Source: Lachnospiraceae bacterium
GTDB lineage: Bacteria; Bacillota; Clostridia; Lachnospirales; Lachnospiraceae
Direction of reading: 5' to 3'
Length of the DNA stretch: 34,414 bases
Assembly (NCBI GenBank): GCA_017634175.1
Contig: JAGBNY010000012.1
Coordinates: forward strand, 1-34,414
Shown: in pieces, positions 8,395 through 15,893 of the stretch
Position numbering within the stretch: position 1 is the first letter of the stretch
Layout: the number at the start of each line of letters is the position of its first letter
Program-made: the position numbers and the translations under genes
The notes under the pieces: model-generated
What the model was told of the DNA's origin: nothing
The model's database searches: none
The model's input: only the letters and a program-made list of their open reading frames with translations

Positions 8395-9831
8395 ATGGAA
8401 GATACAGCTACCTATGTATCACCCCTCTCCCGCCGTTATGCGTCTAAGGAGATGCAGGCGATATTTTCAGAGGATAATAAATTCAGGACCTGGAGAAGGC
8501 TTTGGATTGCGCTGGCAGAGGCAGAGCAATCCCTTGGACTCAACATAACCGATGGACAGATCCAGGAGATGAAGGAATATCAGGATGATATCAATTATGA
8601 GGTGGCCAGGCAAAGGGAAAGGGAAGTCCGCCATGACGTGATGAGCCATGTATATGCCTTTGGACAGCAGGCGAAGAGCGCGGCGGGGATCATCCACCTG
8701 GGAGCCACTTCATGTTATGTGGGTGATAATACGGATATCATAATTATGAGGCAGGCCCTGGAGCTTATCAGAAAGAAGCTATTGAATGTGATTTCGACCT
8801 TAGCGGATTTTGCCGATAAGCATAAGGGACTCCCGACCTTGGCTTTCACTCACTTTCAGCCGGCGCAGCCTACTACCGTAGGCAAGAGGGCGGCCCTTTG
8901 GATTCAGGATTTTATGTCTGATTTACAGGATCTGGAGTATGTGAATGGGACTCTTGCTCTTTTGGGATGCAAGGGAACAACCGGGACTCAGGCGAGTTTC
9001 CTCGAACTTTTTGATGGAGATCAGGAGAAGGTCGATAGGATAGACCCTATTATTGCTGAGAAGATGGGATTTGACAAATGCGTCCCCGTGTCTGGACAGA
9101 CATATTCCCGAAAAACGGACAGCAGGGTAATGAATATCCTGTCAGGAATAGCAATGAGCGCTCACAAGATGTCCAATGACATAAGGCTTTTGCAGCACTT
9201 GAAGGAAATCGAAGAGCCCTTTGAGAAGGGCCAGATTGGGTCTTCTGCAATGGCTTATAAGAGGAATCCAATGCGGAGCGAACGGATTGCTTCGATTTCC
9301 AGGTTCCTGCTCTCCAATTCGATGAATCCCGCTATTACTGCGTCCAGTCAATGGTTCGAGCGAACCCTCGATGATTCTGCGAATAGGAGGCTTTCAATCG
9401 CTGAGGGCTTTCTTGCTGCAGACGGTGTTTTGGACTTATGCATTAATGTTACCGATGGCTTGGTGGTCTATCCTAAGGTCATTGAGAAGCACCTGATGAG
9501 CGAGCTGCCCTTCATGGCTACTGAAAATATAATGATGGAGTGCGTGAAAAGAGGGCAGGATAGGCAGGAGGTGCACGAAAAGATTCGTGTGCTTTCGATG
9601 GAGGCCGCAAGGCATGTCAAAGAAGATGGGACTGACAACGACCTCTTGGAGCTGATAGCCGCAGAGCCATCTTTCGGTCTTTCTATTGGGGATTTGAGGG
9701 AAAAGCTGAAGCCTGAGAAATATACCGGGGCGGCGGAGTACCAGACAGAGAGGTATTTGAGGGAAGAGGTGCGTCCTGTATTAGAGAAAAATAAAGATTT
9801 GCTTGGCATAGATGTTAGGATAAATGTTTAA
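8395..9831 (+). CDS. purB: Adenylosuccinate lyase
   Basis: This enzyme cleaves SAICAR to AICAR and adenylosuccinate to AMP, each time releasing fumarate, in the cytoplasm. The fumarase/aspartase superfamily signature GSSAMAYKRNP is at residues 282-292 and contains the catalytic serine loop. HLGATSCYVGDN (101-112) and THFQPAQPTT (152-161, with the catalytic-type His153) are also intact. At 478 residues it belongs to the longer PurB form rather than the ~430-residue B. subtilis type. AGGAGG at 8383-8388 is six bases before the ATG. No purine riboswitch is recognisable in the short upstream gap. The stop overlaps the ribosome site of purA, giving a purB-purA pair dedicated to the last steps to AMP. 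Confidence 0.97.
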   Translation: MEDTATYVSPLSRRYASKEMQAIFSEDNKFRTWRRLWIALAEAEQSLGLNITDGQIQEMKEYQDDINYEVARQREREVRHDVMSHVYAFGQQAKSAAGIIHLGATSCYVGDNTDIIIMRQALELIRKKLLNVISTLADFADKHKGLPTLAFTHFQPAQPTTVGKRAALWIQDFMSDLQDLEYVNGTLALLGCKGTTGTQASFLELFDGDQEKVDRIDPIIAEKMGFDKCVPVSGQTYSRKTDSRVMNILSGIAMSAHKMSNDIRLLQHLKEIEEPFEKGQIGSSAMAYKRNPMRSERIASISRFLLSNSMNPAITASSQWFERTLDDSANRRLSIAEGFLAADGVLDLCINVTDGLVVYPKVIEKHLMSELPFMATENIMMECVKRGQDRQEVHEKIRVLSMEAARHVKEDGTDNDLLELIAAEPSFGLSIGDLREKLKPEKYTGAAEYQTERYLREEVRPVLEKNKDLLGIDVRINV

Positions 9832-9846
9832 GGAGGTTTTAAGGCT

Positions 9847-11124
9847 ATGGTTAAGGCGATTGTAGGCGTGAATTGGGGAGACGAGGGCAAGGGAAAGATA
9901 ACAGATACGCTTGCCCAGGGCGCAGATATAGTCGTCAGATTTCAAGGCGGAGCGAATGCGGGGCATACTATAAAGAATAAGTATGGGAAATTCGCTCTTC
10001 ATACCTGCCCTTCAGGCGTCTTTTATGATTCTGTAACTAATATAATCGGGACCGGAGTGGCTTTGAATATACCGGTTCTTGTAAATGAAGTGAACCAAAT
10101 AATCGAAAAGGGAGTTCCAAAGCCCCATATTCTGGTTTCAGATAGAGCCCAGATTGTTATGCCCTACCATATCTTATTTGACGTGCTGGAAGAAGAGAGG
10201 CTTGGTGGGAAATCATTTGGATCCACTAAGTCAGGGATCGCTCCTTTTTACTCAGATAAATACGCCAAGAATGGGATTCAGGTTTCTGAGCTTTTCGATG
10301 AGCCGTATTTGAAGAGCAAGATTGAGAATATATGTTCTTTGAAGAATCCCATATTGACCGGGCTCTATCATAAGGATGAGCTTAAGGCCGATGAGGTCTT
10401 CAAGACCTGTATGGAGTACAGGGAAATGATAGAGCCCTATTTAGCGGACACAGCAACATTCCTCTGGAATTCTCTTAAAGAGAATAAGACCGTGCTTCTG
10501 GAAGGTCAGTTGGGCACGATGAAGGATACGGATCATGGGATTTATCCAATGGTGACTTCTTCATCTACCCTGGCGGGCTTCGGGACCGTGGGAGCTGGTG
10601 TGCCTCCTTATGAGATCAAGGAAATAATCGCTGTCTCTAAAGCCTATTCATCGGCCGTAGGGGCCGGAGCCTTTGTCAGCGAGATTCTGGATCTACAAGA
10701 GGCGGAGGAACTGAGGAAAAGAGGCGGCGATGGCGGAGAGTATGGGGCTACTACCGGCAGGCCTAGGAGGGTGGGGTGGTACGACTGCGTGGCCTCTCGC
10801 TATGGCTGCATGCTACAGGGAGCCACAGAAGTGGCATTTACGGTACTTGATGTGTTGGGATACCTGGATCAGATACCGGTCTGTACCGCCTATGAGATAG
10901 ATGGGGAATTGACGAGGGATTTCCCGGTCACAAGGAAGCTGGAGAGGGCCAAGCCTCATTTTGAGATCCTGCCAGGCTGGAAATGCGACATAAGGGGGAT
11001 AAAAGAATATGACAAGCTCCCCGAAAATGCAAAGAAATATATCGAATTCATCGAACGAGAGATTGGATTCCCGATCAAGATGATTGGGAACGGTCCCGCG
11101 AGAGAGGATGTGATTTACAAATAA
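9847..11124 (+). CDS. purA: Adenylosuccinate synthetase
   Basis: This enzyme joins IMP and aspartate with GTP to give adenylosuccinate, the step just before PurB. The GTP-binding loop GDEGKGK at residues 11-17 includes the catalytic-type Asp. GGANAGHT (35-41) holds the catalytic His40, with Ala in place of the more common Asn after GG. QLGTMKDTDHGIYP carries the IMP-site pattern, and the C-terminal TTGRPRRVGWYD segment is the aspartate/GTP region. Length (425 residues) is normal for the family. AAGGAGG, which begins in the purB stop codon, precedes the ATG by about ten bases, so the two genes are co-transcribed. Its stop codon lies inside the terminator stem shared with the convergent gene. 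Confidence 0.97.
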   Translation: MVKAIVGVNWGDEGKGKITDTLAQGADIVVRFQGGANAGHTIKNKYGKFALHTCPSGVFYDSVTNIIGTGVALNIPVLVNEVNQIIEKGVPKPHILVSDRAQIVMPYHILFDVLEEERLGGKSFGSTKSGIAPFYSDKYAKNGIQVSELFDEPYLKSKIENICSLKNPILTGLYHKDELKADEVFKTCMEYREMIEPYLADTATFLWNSLKENKTVLLEGQLGTMKDTDHGIYPMVTSSSTLAGFGTVGAGVPPYEIKEIIAVSKAYSSAVGAGAFVSEILDLQEAEELRKRGGDGGEYGATTGRPRRVGWYDCVASRYGCMLQGATEVAFTVLDVLGYLDQIPVCTAYEIDGELTRDFPVTRKLERAKPHFEILPGWKCDIRGIKEYDKLPENAKKYIEFIEREIGFPIKMIGNGPAREDVIYK

Positions 11125-11164
11125 AATCAAAGGCTTAGGGAATCATCCCTAAGCCTTTGATTTT
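11123..11164. terminator. Bidirectional terminator between purA and the YigZ-like gene
   Basis: An 18-base perfect inverted repeat (11123-11140 with 11147-11164) surrounds a 6-base loop. It has AAAA on one side and TTTT on the other, so it works in both directions. It overlaps the last bases of the purA stop and encodes the last residues and stop of the minus-strand gene. Confidence 0.92.
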
Positions 11165-11802
11165 ACAATTATATTCTTTTGCCCATGAGTTTCAAATTCT
11201 ATCTGTCCTGAGAAAGAATCTGTAATCGTCTTTTCGAGATATTCGACTCTTTCGGCAGGCACTAAGACATTGAACATGACCCTTTCTGCGTACTCTGAAG
11301 ATTCTGGGAAAAGCGACTCGTTATCCAGTATCCGTCTTATTTTCCCCTCCTGGGCATAGTCAAAGATAAGCTGGCATGAAACAACGGGTTTCACCTCCGC
11401 ATAATCCGCATTGTCAAGGGCGGCCCTGACGGCTCCGCCATAGGCTCTTGCCAGTCCGCCTGTGCCTAAAAGAGTCCCGCCAAAGTATCTTGTAACTACG
11501 GCGGCGATATCTTTTAGCCCCTCTCCATTAAGGATTTCCAGGATAGGGCGGCCGCCGGTGCCGGAGGGCTCCCCATCATCTGAGGCATGCGAGATATCGG
11601 GCTTCCCGTCCTGTCCCGCAATTATATAGGCGCTTACATGATGCCTTGCGGCATAATGTTTCTTGCGCTCGGCTTCCAGAAGCTCTTTGGCTTCATCTTC
11701 GGAAGAGATGTGCTTGATAATAGCCAAAAAACGGGACTTTTTTTCGATTAATTCTCCTTCCCAGATAGCGTCTGGGGGAGCTGTCTTATACAATGTGCTC
11801 AT
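11149..11802 (-). CDS. YigZ/IMPACT family protein
   Basis: The 217-residue protein contains the IMPACT/UPF0029 N-terminal domain. Clear elements are KSRFLA near residue 22, ARHHVSAYI, SDDGEPSGTGGRPIL, and VVTRYFGGTLLGTGGLARAYGGAVR. A C-terminal domain with the beta-alpha layout typical of bacterial YigZ/YvyE follows. The biochemical role of bacterial members is not settled, although eukaryotic IMPACT regulates the translation-control kinase GCN2. I take ATG 11802 because homologous sequence begins there and an AGAGAG ribosome site precedes it. The reading frame could extend 43 codons upstream, but that part is only the ferredoxin gene in another frame. The start overlaps the end of the ferredoxin gene by 17 bases. 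It is the last gene of the DUF3048-ferredoxin-YigZ operon. Confidence 0.93.
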   Translation of the reverse strand: MSTLYKTAPPDAIWEGELIEKKSRFLAIIKHISSEDEAKELLEAERKKHYAARHHVSAYIIAGQDGKPDISHASDDGEPSGTGGRPILEILNGEGLKDIAAVVTRYFGGTLLGTGGLARAYGGAVRAALDNADYAEVKPVVSCQLIFDYAQEGKIRRILDNESLFPESSEYAERVMFNVLVPAERVEYLEKTITDSFSGQIEFETHGQKNIIVKSKA

Positions 11803-12079
11803 CGATTCTCTCTTTGCCAGCTCTTGCTTGTTCCTCGTCCTTTGCGCTGCCAAAACGAATGGCATCAATTGGACATACATTGGCGCAGGAAGCGCACATG
11901 AGGCAGATTCCTTTCCAGACAGGTTTTCCATTCTCCATCTTTATATGCCCGGTTGGACAGCGCCTGTAGCACTCTCCGCAGCCATCGCAAGTCTCTATGC
12001 AAAAAAACCGACCGTCCATCCCTGGCAAGTGCCGATGGCGGCCGGTAAAGATTTTTTTCAAAGTATCAATAAGAGGCAA
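11786..12079 (-). CDS. 2[4Fe-4S] ferredoxin-type protein
   Basis: A 97-residue electron-transfer protein. It has two complete four-cysteine cluster motifs, CDGCGECYRRCP and CLMCASCANVCP, at about residues 31-42 and 59-70. About 25 basic residues precede the first cluster and a charged tail follows the second. The start is TTG at 12079, with GGAG of the preceding gene's last codons placed six bases upstream, so it appears coupled to the DUF3048 gene. The second motif ends CPIDAI, typical of clostridial ferredoxins. The electron partner is unknown and neither neighbour is an obvious redox enzyme. It might be a remnant or split form of the larger flavodoxin-ferredoxin fusions found in related bacteria, which is speculation. 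Confidence 0.9.
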   Translation of the reverse strand: MPLIDTLKKIFTGRHRHLPGMDGRFFCIETCDGCGECYRRCPTGHIKMENGKPVWKGICLMCASCANVCPIDAIRFGSAKDEEQARAGKERIDEHIV

Positions 12080-12082
12080 ATC

Positions 12083-13246
12083 TTACTCCATTTTGATATT
12101 GCCCCATTCTTCGGGGCGGATCAAGGCGACATAGGTCTTGCCGACGTTGATTTTTATTTGATTGCCGTCTGAATCATAATAGCGGGTGGCATCCAGGTCG
12201 TTCTTCTTTGTCCACTTGACCTTGATGGCTTTTCCGTTCGTTATGAACCAGCCGTCCCTATTGGACTCCGAAGGATAGTACATCATATAGCCGTGATCAT
12301 CTAGCTGCTCAAGCCTGGCGTTCTGAAGCAGGAGGTTCTTGAAAGCGACCTGTTTATTGCCATTTCCGGCATCCACTTCCTTTTGCCCATATTGGAAATA
12401 CTTGTAAGTCCCGCTCTCGGAATCATACTCCAACCAAGGCTTATTGTGGTTGAAAGGAAGGGTCAGCTTCTCGCACGTAACCGCATCTGAGTACTGTGAA
12501 AGGTCGTTAGGATTGGACCTTGAGGCGAATAGATAATGGGGGCCGCCCTGATAGTAATCATTATAGGTCTTTGAGAAGCCGGTATTCTTGAAGTTCTTCT
12601 CTAAGTCACCGGACAAGATGTATTCGGTGAATTCCCTGGGCTTGCCATTGTCTACCCTGGAAAACGTGCCGCTGAATCTCTCGACGAATTTATTTTTGTA
12701 AAAATTGTCGTTCCAGAACGGACCGCCATCGTGGCAGAGCACTGCATTCCATTCCGGGAAGATCTGAAGATTGGTAGGACGGGTGCTTCTGATCGAGCCC
12801 AACTGCTTTATCGCCCCCCAGTCCTTCACCATGACCATGAATCGGGTGACTCCCCCATTCGCCGTGCTATTGACCATCTCATAGAGGATGTCGGAGGTGC
12901 TTATCCCAAAATGAGGCAGGGCGGTCTTTTCATCATCGACCATTACGGCGATCGGCCTTTGGTCTTTCAGGGACTCGTCGATCCATTCGCCTGTGAGCTC
13001 GCTGGCATACATGCCCTCTGGCGGGGTGTCAGTCTCCTCTTCTTCAACTGGCTCTTCCTCTTCTACAGCAACTTCAGTCTCTTCCTCAGCCGGGGCTTCC
13101 TCTGCCTCATCTTCTCCACCGATTACGATGGCCTCTTCCTCTGCGGCTGCTGGTTCTTCGCTGGCAGCCTCCTTCTTCTTTCCGCAGGCCGTGAAAATCA
13201 TGGCTCCGGAAAGCACGCAGAGCAGCAAAACATTAAATTTACGCAT
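12083..13246 (-). CDS. DUF3048 (YerB-type) lipoprotein
   Basis: A 387-residue secreted lipoprotein. The signal peptide of about 20 residues ends in a lipobox (FTAC, Cys about residue 21). A Glu/Ala-rich acidic spacer follows to about residue 75, suitable for reaching away from the membrane. The DUF3048 domain then runs from about 90. Family-typical stretches are PIAVMVDDEK, PHFGISTSDILYEM and RFMVMV, plus LGSIRSTRP and CHDGGP. A C-terminal beta-rich subdomain ends with VALIRPEEWG. The family is widespread in Firmicutes (B. subtilis YerB) and its molecular role is not established. GGGAG precedes the ATG and a strong promoter lies 60-90 bases upstream. The ferredoxin gene begins 3 bases after its stop. 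Confidence 0.93.
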   Translation of the reverse strand: MRKFNVLLLCVLSGAMIFTACGKKKEAASEEPAAAEEEAIVIGGEDEAEEAPAEEETEVAVEEEEPVEEEETDTPPEGMYASELTGEWIDESLKDQRPIAVMVDDEKTALPHFGISTSDILYEMVNSTANGGVTRFMVMVKDWGAIKQLGSIRSTRPTNLQIFPEWNAVLCHDGGPFWNDNFYKNKFVERFSGTFSRVDNGKPREFTEYILSGDLEKNFKNTGFSKTYNDYYQGGPHYLFASRSNPNDLSQYSDAVTCEKLTLPFNHNKPWLEYDSESGTYKYFQYGQKEVDAGNGNKQVAFKNLLLQNARLEQLDDHGYMMYYPSESNRDGWFITNGKAIKVKWTKKNDLDATRYYDSDGNQIKINVGKTYVALIRPEEWGNIKME

Positions 13247-13303
13247 GTGTTTTCTCCCAAAAAATTTTTAGGACCCCAATTGGATCCAAAGTCATATCGT
13301 TTT

Positions 13304-13332
13304 AATATAGCAGAGATTGTGTTACGTGTCAA
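13304..13332 (-). promoter_or_regulatory. Promoter of the DUF3048-ferredoxin-YigZ operon
   Basis: On the minus strand TTGACA (13332-13327) is 17 bases from TATATT (13309-13304). It overlaps the 3' end of the cysteine-rich gene upstream. The leader carries a small imperfect hairpin at 13271-13287. Confidence 0.8.
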
Positions 13333-13588
13333 AACCCTCTCTGACGGCATTTCTAAGAAGCTTTATTATTTCACCGTAATTCTCGGGCTTATGCGGAAAG
13401 GTGCAATTCGTGCATACCTTGATTCTCGCATCTTCTTTTTCCGTATAATAGTAATTGCCGGGGCAGTCCTTTAGAAAGTACATTGGGCAATAGCAAAAAA
13501 GACAATTGAATCCGCCCTTCAGGTCATGGCAGGGAAAATATTCACAGTCTCTGTTTTCAAAAAAATGAAAAGAATTCTTCATCGTCAT
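13322..13588 (-). CDS. Cysteine-rich small domain protein
   Basis: An 88-residue soluble protein of the cysteine-rich small domain family, thought to bind metal. Eight of its cysteines fall in pairs or clusters: CEYFPCHD, CLFCYC, a single C before PGN, and CTNC. The start NSFHFFENRDCEYFPCH is highly characteristic. Members are often encoded beside, or fused to, cobalamin-biosynthesis proteins, and this one directly follows cobS. Start choice: ATG 13588 overlaps the cobS stop as ATGA, typical of translational coupling. A second ATG two codons later (13582) is equally possible, and no good ribosome site separates them. A corrinoid-related role is inference from neighbours. Confidence 0.88.
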   Translation of the reverse strand: MTMKNSFHFFENRDCEYFPCHDLKGGFNCLFCYCPMYFLKDCPGNYYYTEKEDARIKVCTNCTFPHKPENYGEIIKLLRNAVREGFDT

Positions 13589-14376
13589 ACGAGGCAAAAG
13601 ATGCAGGCGCCTATGATATTCAAAAGCTCTGAGATTGTAAGGAAATAGCCTGCGGTATCCCCGGAAATCCCTCCGAATTCCCTATAGATTCGTTGTTGGT
13701 ACAGCAAAAGATGGGCGGCGTTCAATAGTATGGCGGCAGTTCCGGCGGCCGGAGAGGCCAGGATCATCAGCACGGCAGAGAGGGCAAGCTGTACGTAGAT
13801 AAGTATTTGCACTGGGAGCTTGTCCATGTTGCTGGTGAAGTTGTAGAGCATACCGCTGGTCTTTGCATATTTAAAAGCGACCGCGCCATGAGCGGAAAGG
13901 ACTCTTGAGAACCAGAAGCCCAGGCTCACGACCGCCATTGCTTCCTTGCTGCGGATGACCAGGGAATAGGTCCCTACATAGATCAGATAATAGAGTATCG
14001 TCCCGATCACTGCAAAAGCGCCAACGTGTGAGTCCTTTAATATTTCCAGCTTTTTTTCTTTTGTGCCGTAGGAACTCAGGGCGTCGGTAGTGTCCATATA
14101 ACCGTCCAAGTGGATCCCGCCAGTAATTATCAAGGGGATGGCTGTCCCCAGGCAGGTCGTGGTTAGGGAGAGGTCGGCTCCCTTGAAAAATGAGGCGGAT
14201 ATGTATTCCCCTCTCACGGCAAAAAGATAATAGAGAAGGAAATTTAAAGCACCGATGACGACTCCCACAAGCGGGAAAAAACTGATCGCATACTTCATAT
14301 TGTCCCTGTTCCAGGTAAATCTTGGGACTGGGATCTGAGAATACATTGAAAACGCAACAAAAAAAGATTTCAGCAT
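13585..14376 (-). CDS. cobS: Adenosylcobinamide-GDP ribazoletransferase (cobalamin synthase)
   Basis: This integral membrane enzyme catalyses the final joining of adenosylcobinamide-GDP with alpha-ribazole (or its phosphate) to give adenosylcobalamin. FSMYSQIPVP near the N-terminus, GGIHLDGYMDTTDAL at about residues 86-100 and KDSHVGAFA at 114-122 are the family's conserved elements. The Asp residues of the second motif are intact. Several hydrophobic segments are visible, and the 263-residue length fits. I chose ATG 14376 over an upstream TTG (14412) because the homologous sequence starts there. The ribosome site is weak. No other cob genes and no recognisable cobalamin riboswitch are in view, so it is an isolated late-step gene, perhaps used for salvage of corrinoids. 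Confidence 0.94.
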   Translation of the reverse strand: MLKSFFVAFSMYSQIPVPRFTWNRDNMKYAISFFPLVGVVIGALNFLLYYLFAVRGEYISASFFKGADLSLTTTCLGTAIPLIITGGIHLDGYMDTTDALSSYGTKEKKLEILKDSHVGAFAVIGTILYYLIYVGTYSLVIRSKEAMAVVSLGFWFSRVLSAHGAVAFKYAKTSGMLYNFTSNMDKLPVQILIYVQLALSAVLMILASPAAGTAAILLNAAHLLLYQQRIYREFGGISGDTAGYFLTISELLNIIGACIFCLV

Positions 14377-14517
14377 TAGTCCAATATAACAGGATTGATT
14401 ATCTTTGTCCAATGCTTGTAATTTATTGCTGCATATGATATATTAAAGCTATCGATTCTTTTAAGCGGGGTTCCCTGGCTTGTATTTCCATTTTATAAAG
14501 TATATTTTAAAAGGAGG

Positions 14518-14546
14518 TTGACATTGATATTTTTATGAGATAGAAT
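14518..14546 (+). promoter_or_regulatory. recA promoter
   Basis: A perfect TTGACA (14518-14523) lies 17 bases before TAGAAT (14541-14546). Transcription would start near 14553, inside the SOS box. The leader would be about 170 bases, most of it occupied by the first copy of the dispersed element. The stretch between cobS and recA (14377-14724) holds only these regulatory features. Confidence 0.88.
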
Positions 14547-14549
14547 AAT

Positions 14550-14563
14550 CGAACAAATGTACG
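14550..14563. promoter_or_regulatory. LexA/DinR SOS box of recA
   Basis: CGAACAAATGTACG matches the Bacillus-type SOS consensus CGAACRNRYGTTYG at 13 of 14 positions, the single mismatch being A in the right half-site. It begins four bases after the -10 box, so LexA bound here would block initiation. A second CGAAC half-site follows immediately at 14562-14566. Confidence 0.85.
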
Positions 14564-14591
14564 AACGATTTTGGCTTTATTTGTTTATAAT

Positions 14592-14691
14592 TAACTACTC
14601 AGAACCTGCTGGAATCAGGCTAGATTCACTGCTCAAGCTTGCTTGAAAGCAGAAAATCGCACTTGATTCCAGCGCGGTAACGATAGTTGCG
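14592..14691 (-). repeat. Dispersed structured element, copy 1 (recA leader)
   Basis: Read on the minus strand it begins AACTATCGTTACCGC and ends GGTTCTGAGTAGTTAA, matching the ends of copy 3. The interior is a two-tier hairpin: an outer 10-bp stem (14608-14617 with 14664-14673) and an inner stem (14629-14637 with 14642-14652, with a two-base bulge). The interior is unrelated in sequence to the other copies. It sits between the recA promoter and the recA start codon. Confidence 0.7.
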
Positions 14692-14724
14692 TTTATATTT
14701 TAATGTTAGGGAAGGATAAATATT

Positions 14725-15792
14725 ATGGAGAAGGATGATAAGCAGAAAGCATTGGATGCTGCGCTCACTCAGATAGAGAAGCAATTTGGCAAGGGAGCGG
14801 TCATGAAGCTGGGCGACAGGGCTGAGGCCATGAATATTGAGACTATACCTACGGGCTCTTTGAGCCTTGATATAGCTTTGGGGATTGGAGGAGTGCCAAG
14901 GGGAAGGGTTGTGGAAATCTATGGCCCTGAGTCTTCGGGTAAGACCACCGTGACCCTGCATATGATCGCGGAAGCCCAGAAGCAGGGCGGTATAGCGGGG
15001 TTCATAGATGCAGAGCATGCGCTGGATCCAGTCTATGCAAAGAATATCGGGGTGGACGTAGACAATTTATATATATCCCAGCCGGATTCCGGGGAACAGG
15101 CACTGGAAATCACGGAGACCATGGTGCGTTCGGGAGCCATAGATATAATAGTCGTGGACTCTGTGGCCGCCCTGGTCCCGAAACAGGAAATTGACGGGGA
15201 CATGGGAGACGCCCATGTAGGACTTCAGGCGAGGCTCATGTCGCAGGCTCTCCGCAAGCTGACTGCTGTAATCAGCAAGTCTAATTGCGTCGTCGTGTTC
15301 ATAAATCAGCTCAGGGAAAAGGTCGGAGTCATGTTCGGGAATCCTGAGACCACTACCGGGGGCCGGGCGCTTAAGTTCTATTCATCGGTTCGTCTTGATG
15401 TCAGAAAGACGGACAAGATCACTCAGGGCGGAGAGGTGATAGGGAACCATACCAGGGTGAAGGTCGTGAAAAACAAGGTGGCTCCGCCTTTCAGGGAAGC
15501 GGAATTTGATATAATGTTCGGCAAGGGGATATCCACCTTCGGGGATATACTGGATCTTGCGGCGAATTGCAATGTCATAAATAAAGCTGGAGCATGGTAC
15601 TCGTATAATGGAGAAAAGATAGGGCAGGGGAGGGAGAATGCCAAGGGCTTCCTTGAAGCTAATCCTGATATCTGCAACGAGGTGGAGCACAAGGTAAGGG
15701 TTTACTATGGGCTTTTAAAGGGAGAGTCGGCTGAAGAAGACGAAACAGTAGAGAACGCAGCTTCGCCTGAAGAAGAAGCGGCTGAAGCGTAA
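14725..15792 (+). CDS. recA: Recombinase RecA
   Basis: This is the ATP-dependent strand-exchange protein of homologous recombination and co-protease for LexA in the SOS response. The Walker A motif GPESSGKT is at residues 67-74 and Walker B (IIVVD) at 141-145. The DNA-binding L2 region, with [13 protein letters not shown], follows near 201-213. All are intact in a 355-residue protein with the usual acidic C-terminal tail. GGGAAGGA precedes the ATG. Regulation is visible: a strong promoter, a near-consensus SOS box over the transcription start and a long structured leader. No recX lies next to it; the next gene is rny, from its own promoter 5 bases after the stop. Confidence 0.99.
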   Translation: MEKDDKQKALDAALTQIEKQFGKGAVMKLGDRAEAMNIETIPTGSLSLDIALGIGGVPRGRVVEIYGPESSGKTTVTLHMIAEAQKQGGIAGFIDAEHALDPVYAKNIGVDVDNLYISQPDSGEQALEITETMVRSGAIDIIVVDSVAALVPKQEIDGDMGDAHVGLQARLMSQALRKLTAVISKSNCVVVFINQLREKVGVMFGNPETTTGGRALKFYSSVRLDVRKTDKITQGGEVIGNHTRVKVVKNKVAPPFREAEFDIMFGKGISTFGDILDLAANCNVINKAGAWYSYNGEKIGQGRENAKGFLEANPDICNEVEHKVRVYYGLLKGESAEEDETVENAASPEEEAAEA

Positions 15793-15796
15793 AATC

Positions 15797-15825
15797 TTGA
15801 CAGGACTTCCTTAATAAGGTATGAT
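15797..15825 (+). promoter_or_regulatory. rny promoter
   Basis: TTGACA (15797-15802) and TATGAT (15820-15825) are exactly 17 bases apart, just after the recA stop. Transcription would start near 15832, giving a leader of about 60 bases. Confidence 0.85.
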
Positions 15826-15874
15826 AGAGACACTATGCGCCTATATGGAGGGCGTGAAGTCAACTGATGTATTA

Positions 15875-15887
15875 AGGAGGTGCTCCT
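15875..15887 (+). promoter_or_regulatory. Ribosome site of rny inside a small hairpin
   Basis: The strong Shine-Dalgarno AGGAGG (15875-15880) is the 5' arm of AGGAG-GTG-CTCCT, a 5-bp stem with a three-base loop. It is 13 bases from the ATG, longer than usual. Folding would hide the ribosome site and also change its effective spacing. Confidence 0.6.
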
Positions 15888-15893
15888 GTAGAA

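Noticed and set aside
12731..13474. Long plus-strand frame opposite the DUF3048 gene
   Set aside because: It is antisense to a clear lipoprotein gene, has no ribosome site, and its product looks like a reversed acidic-linker translation.
14377..14520. Possible cobalamin riboswitch upstream of cobS
   Set aside because: No B12-box-like sequence or large multi-stem aptamer can be found on the minus strand, and the gap before recA's promoter is only about 140 bases.
14511..14538. Shine-Dalgarno-like AAGGAGG followed by a tiny reading frame beside the recA -35
   Set aside because: The frame after it is only a few codons, and the predicted transcript starts downstream near 14553. The match is probably chance.
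15835..15867. Ten-codon upstream reading frame in the rny leader
   Set aside because: It starts only about 3 bases after the predicted transcription start and has no ribosome site. Nothing supports translation.
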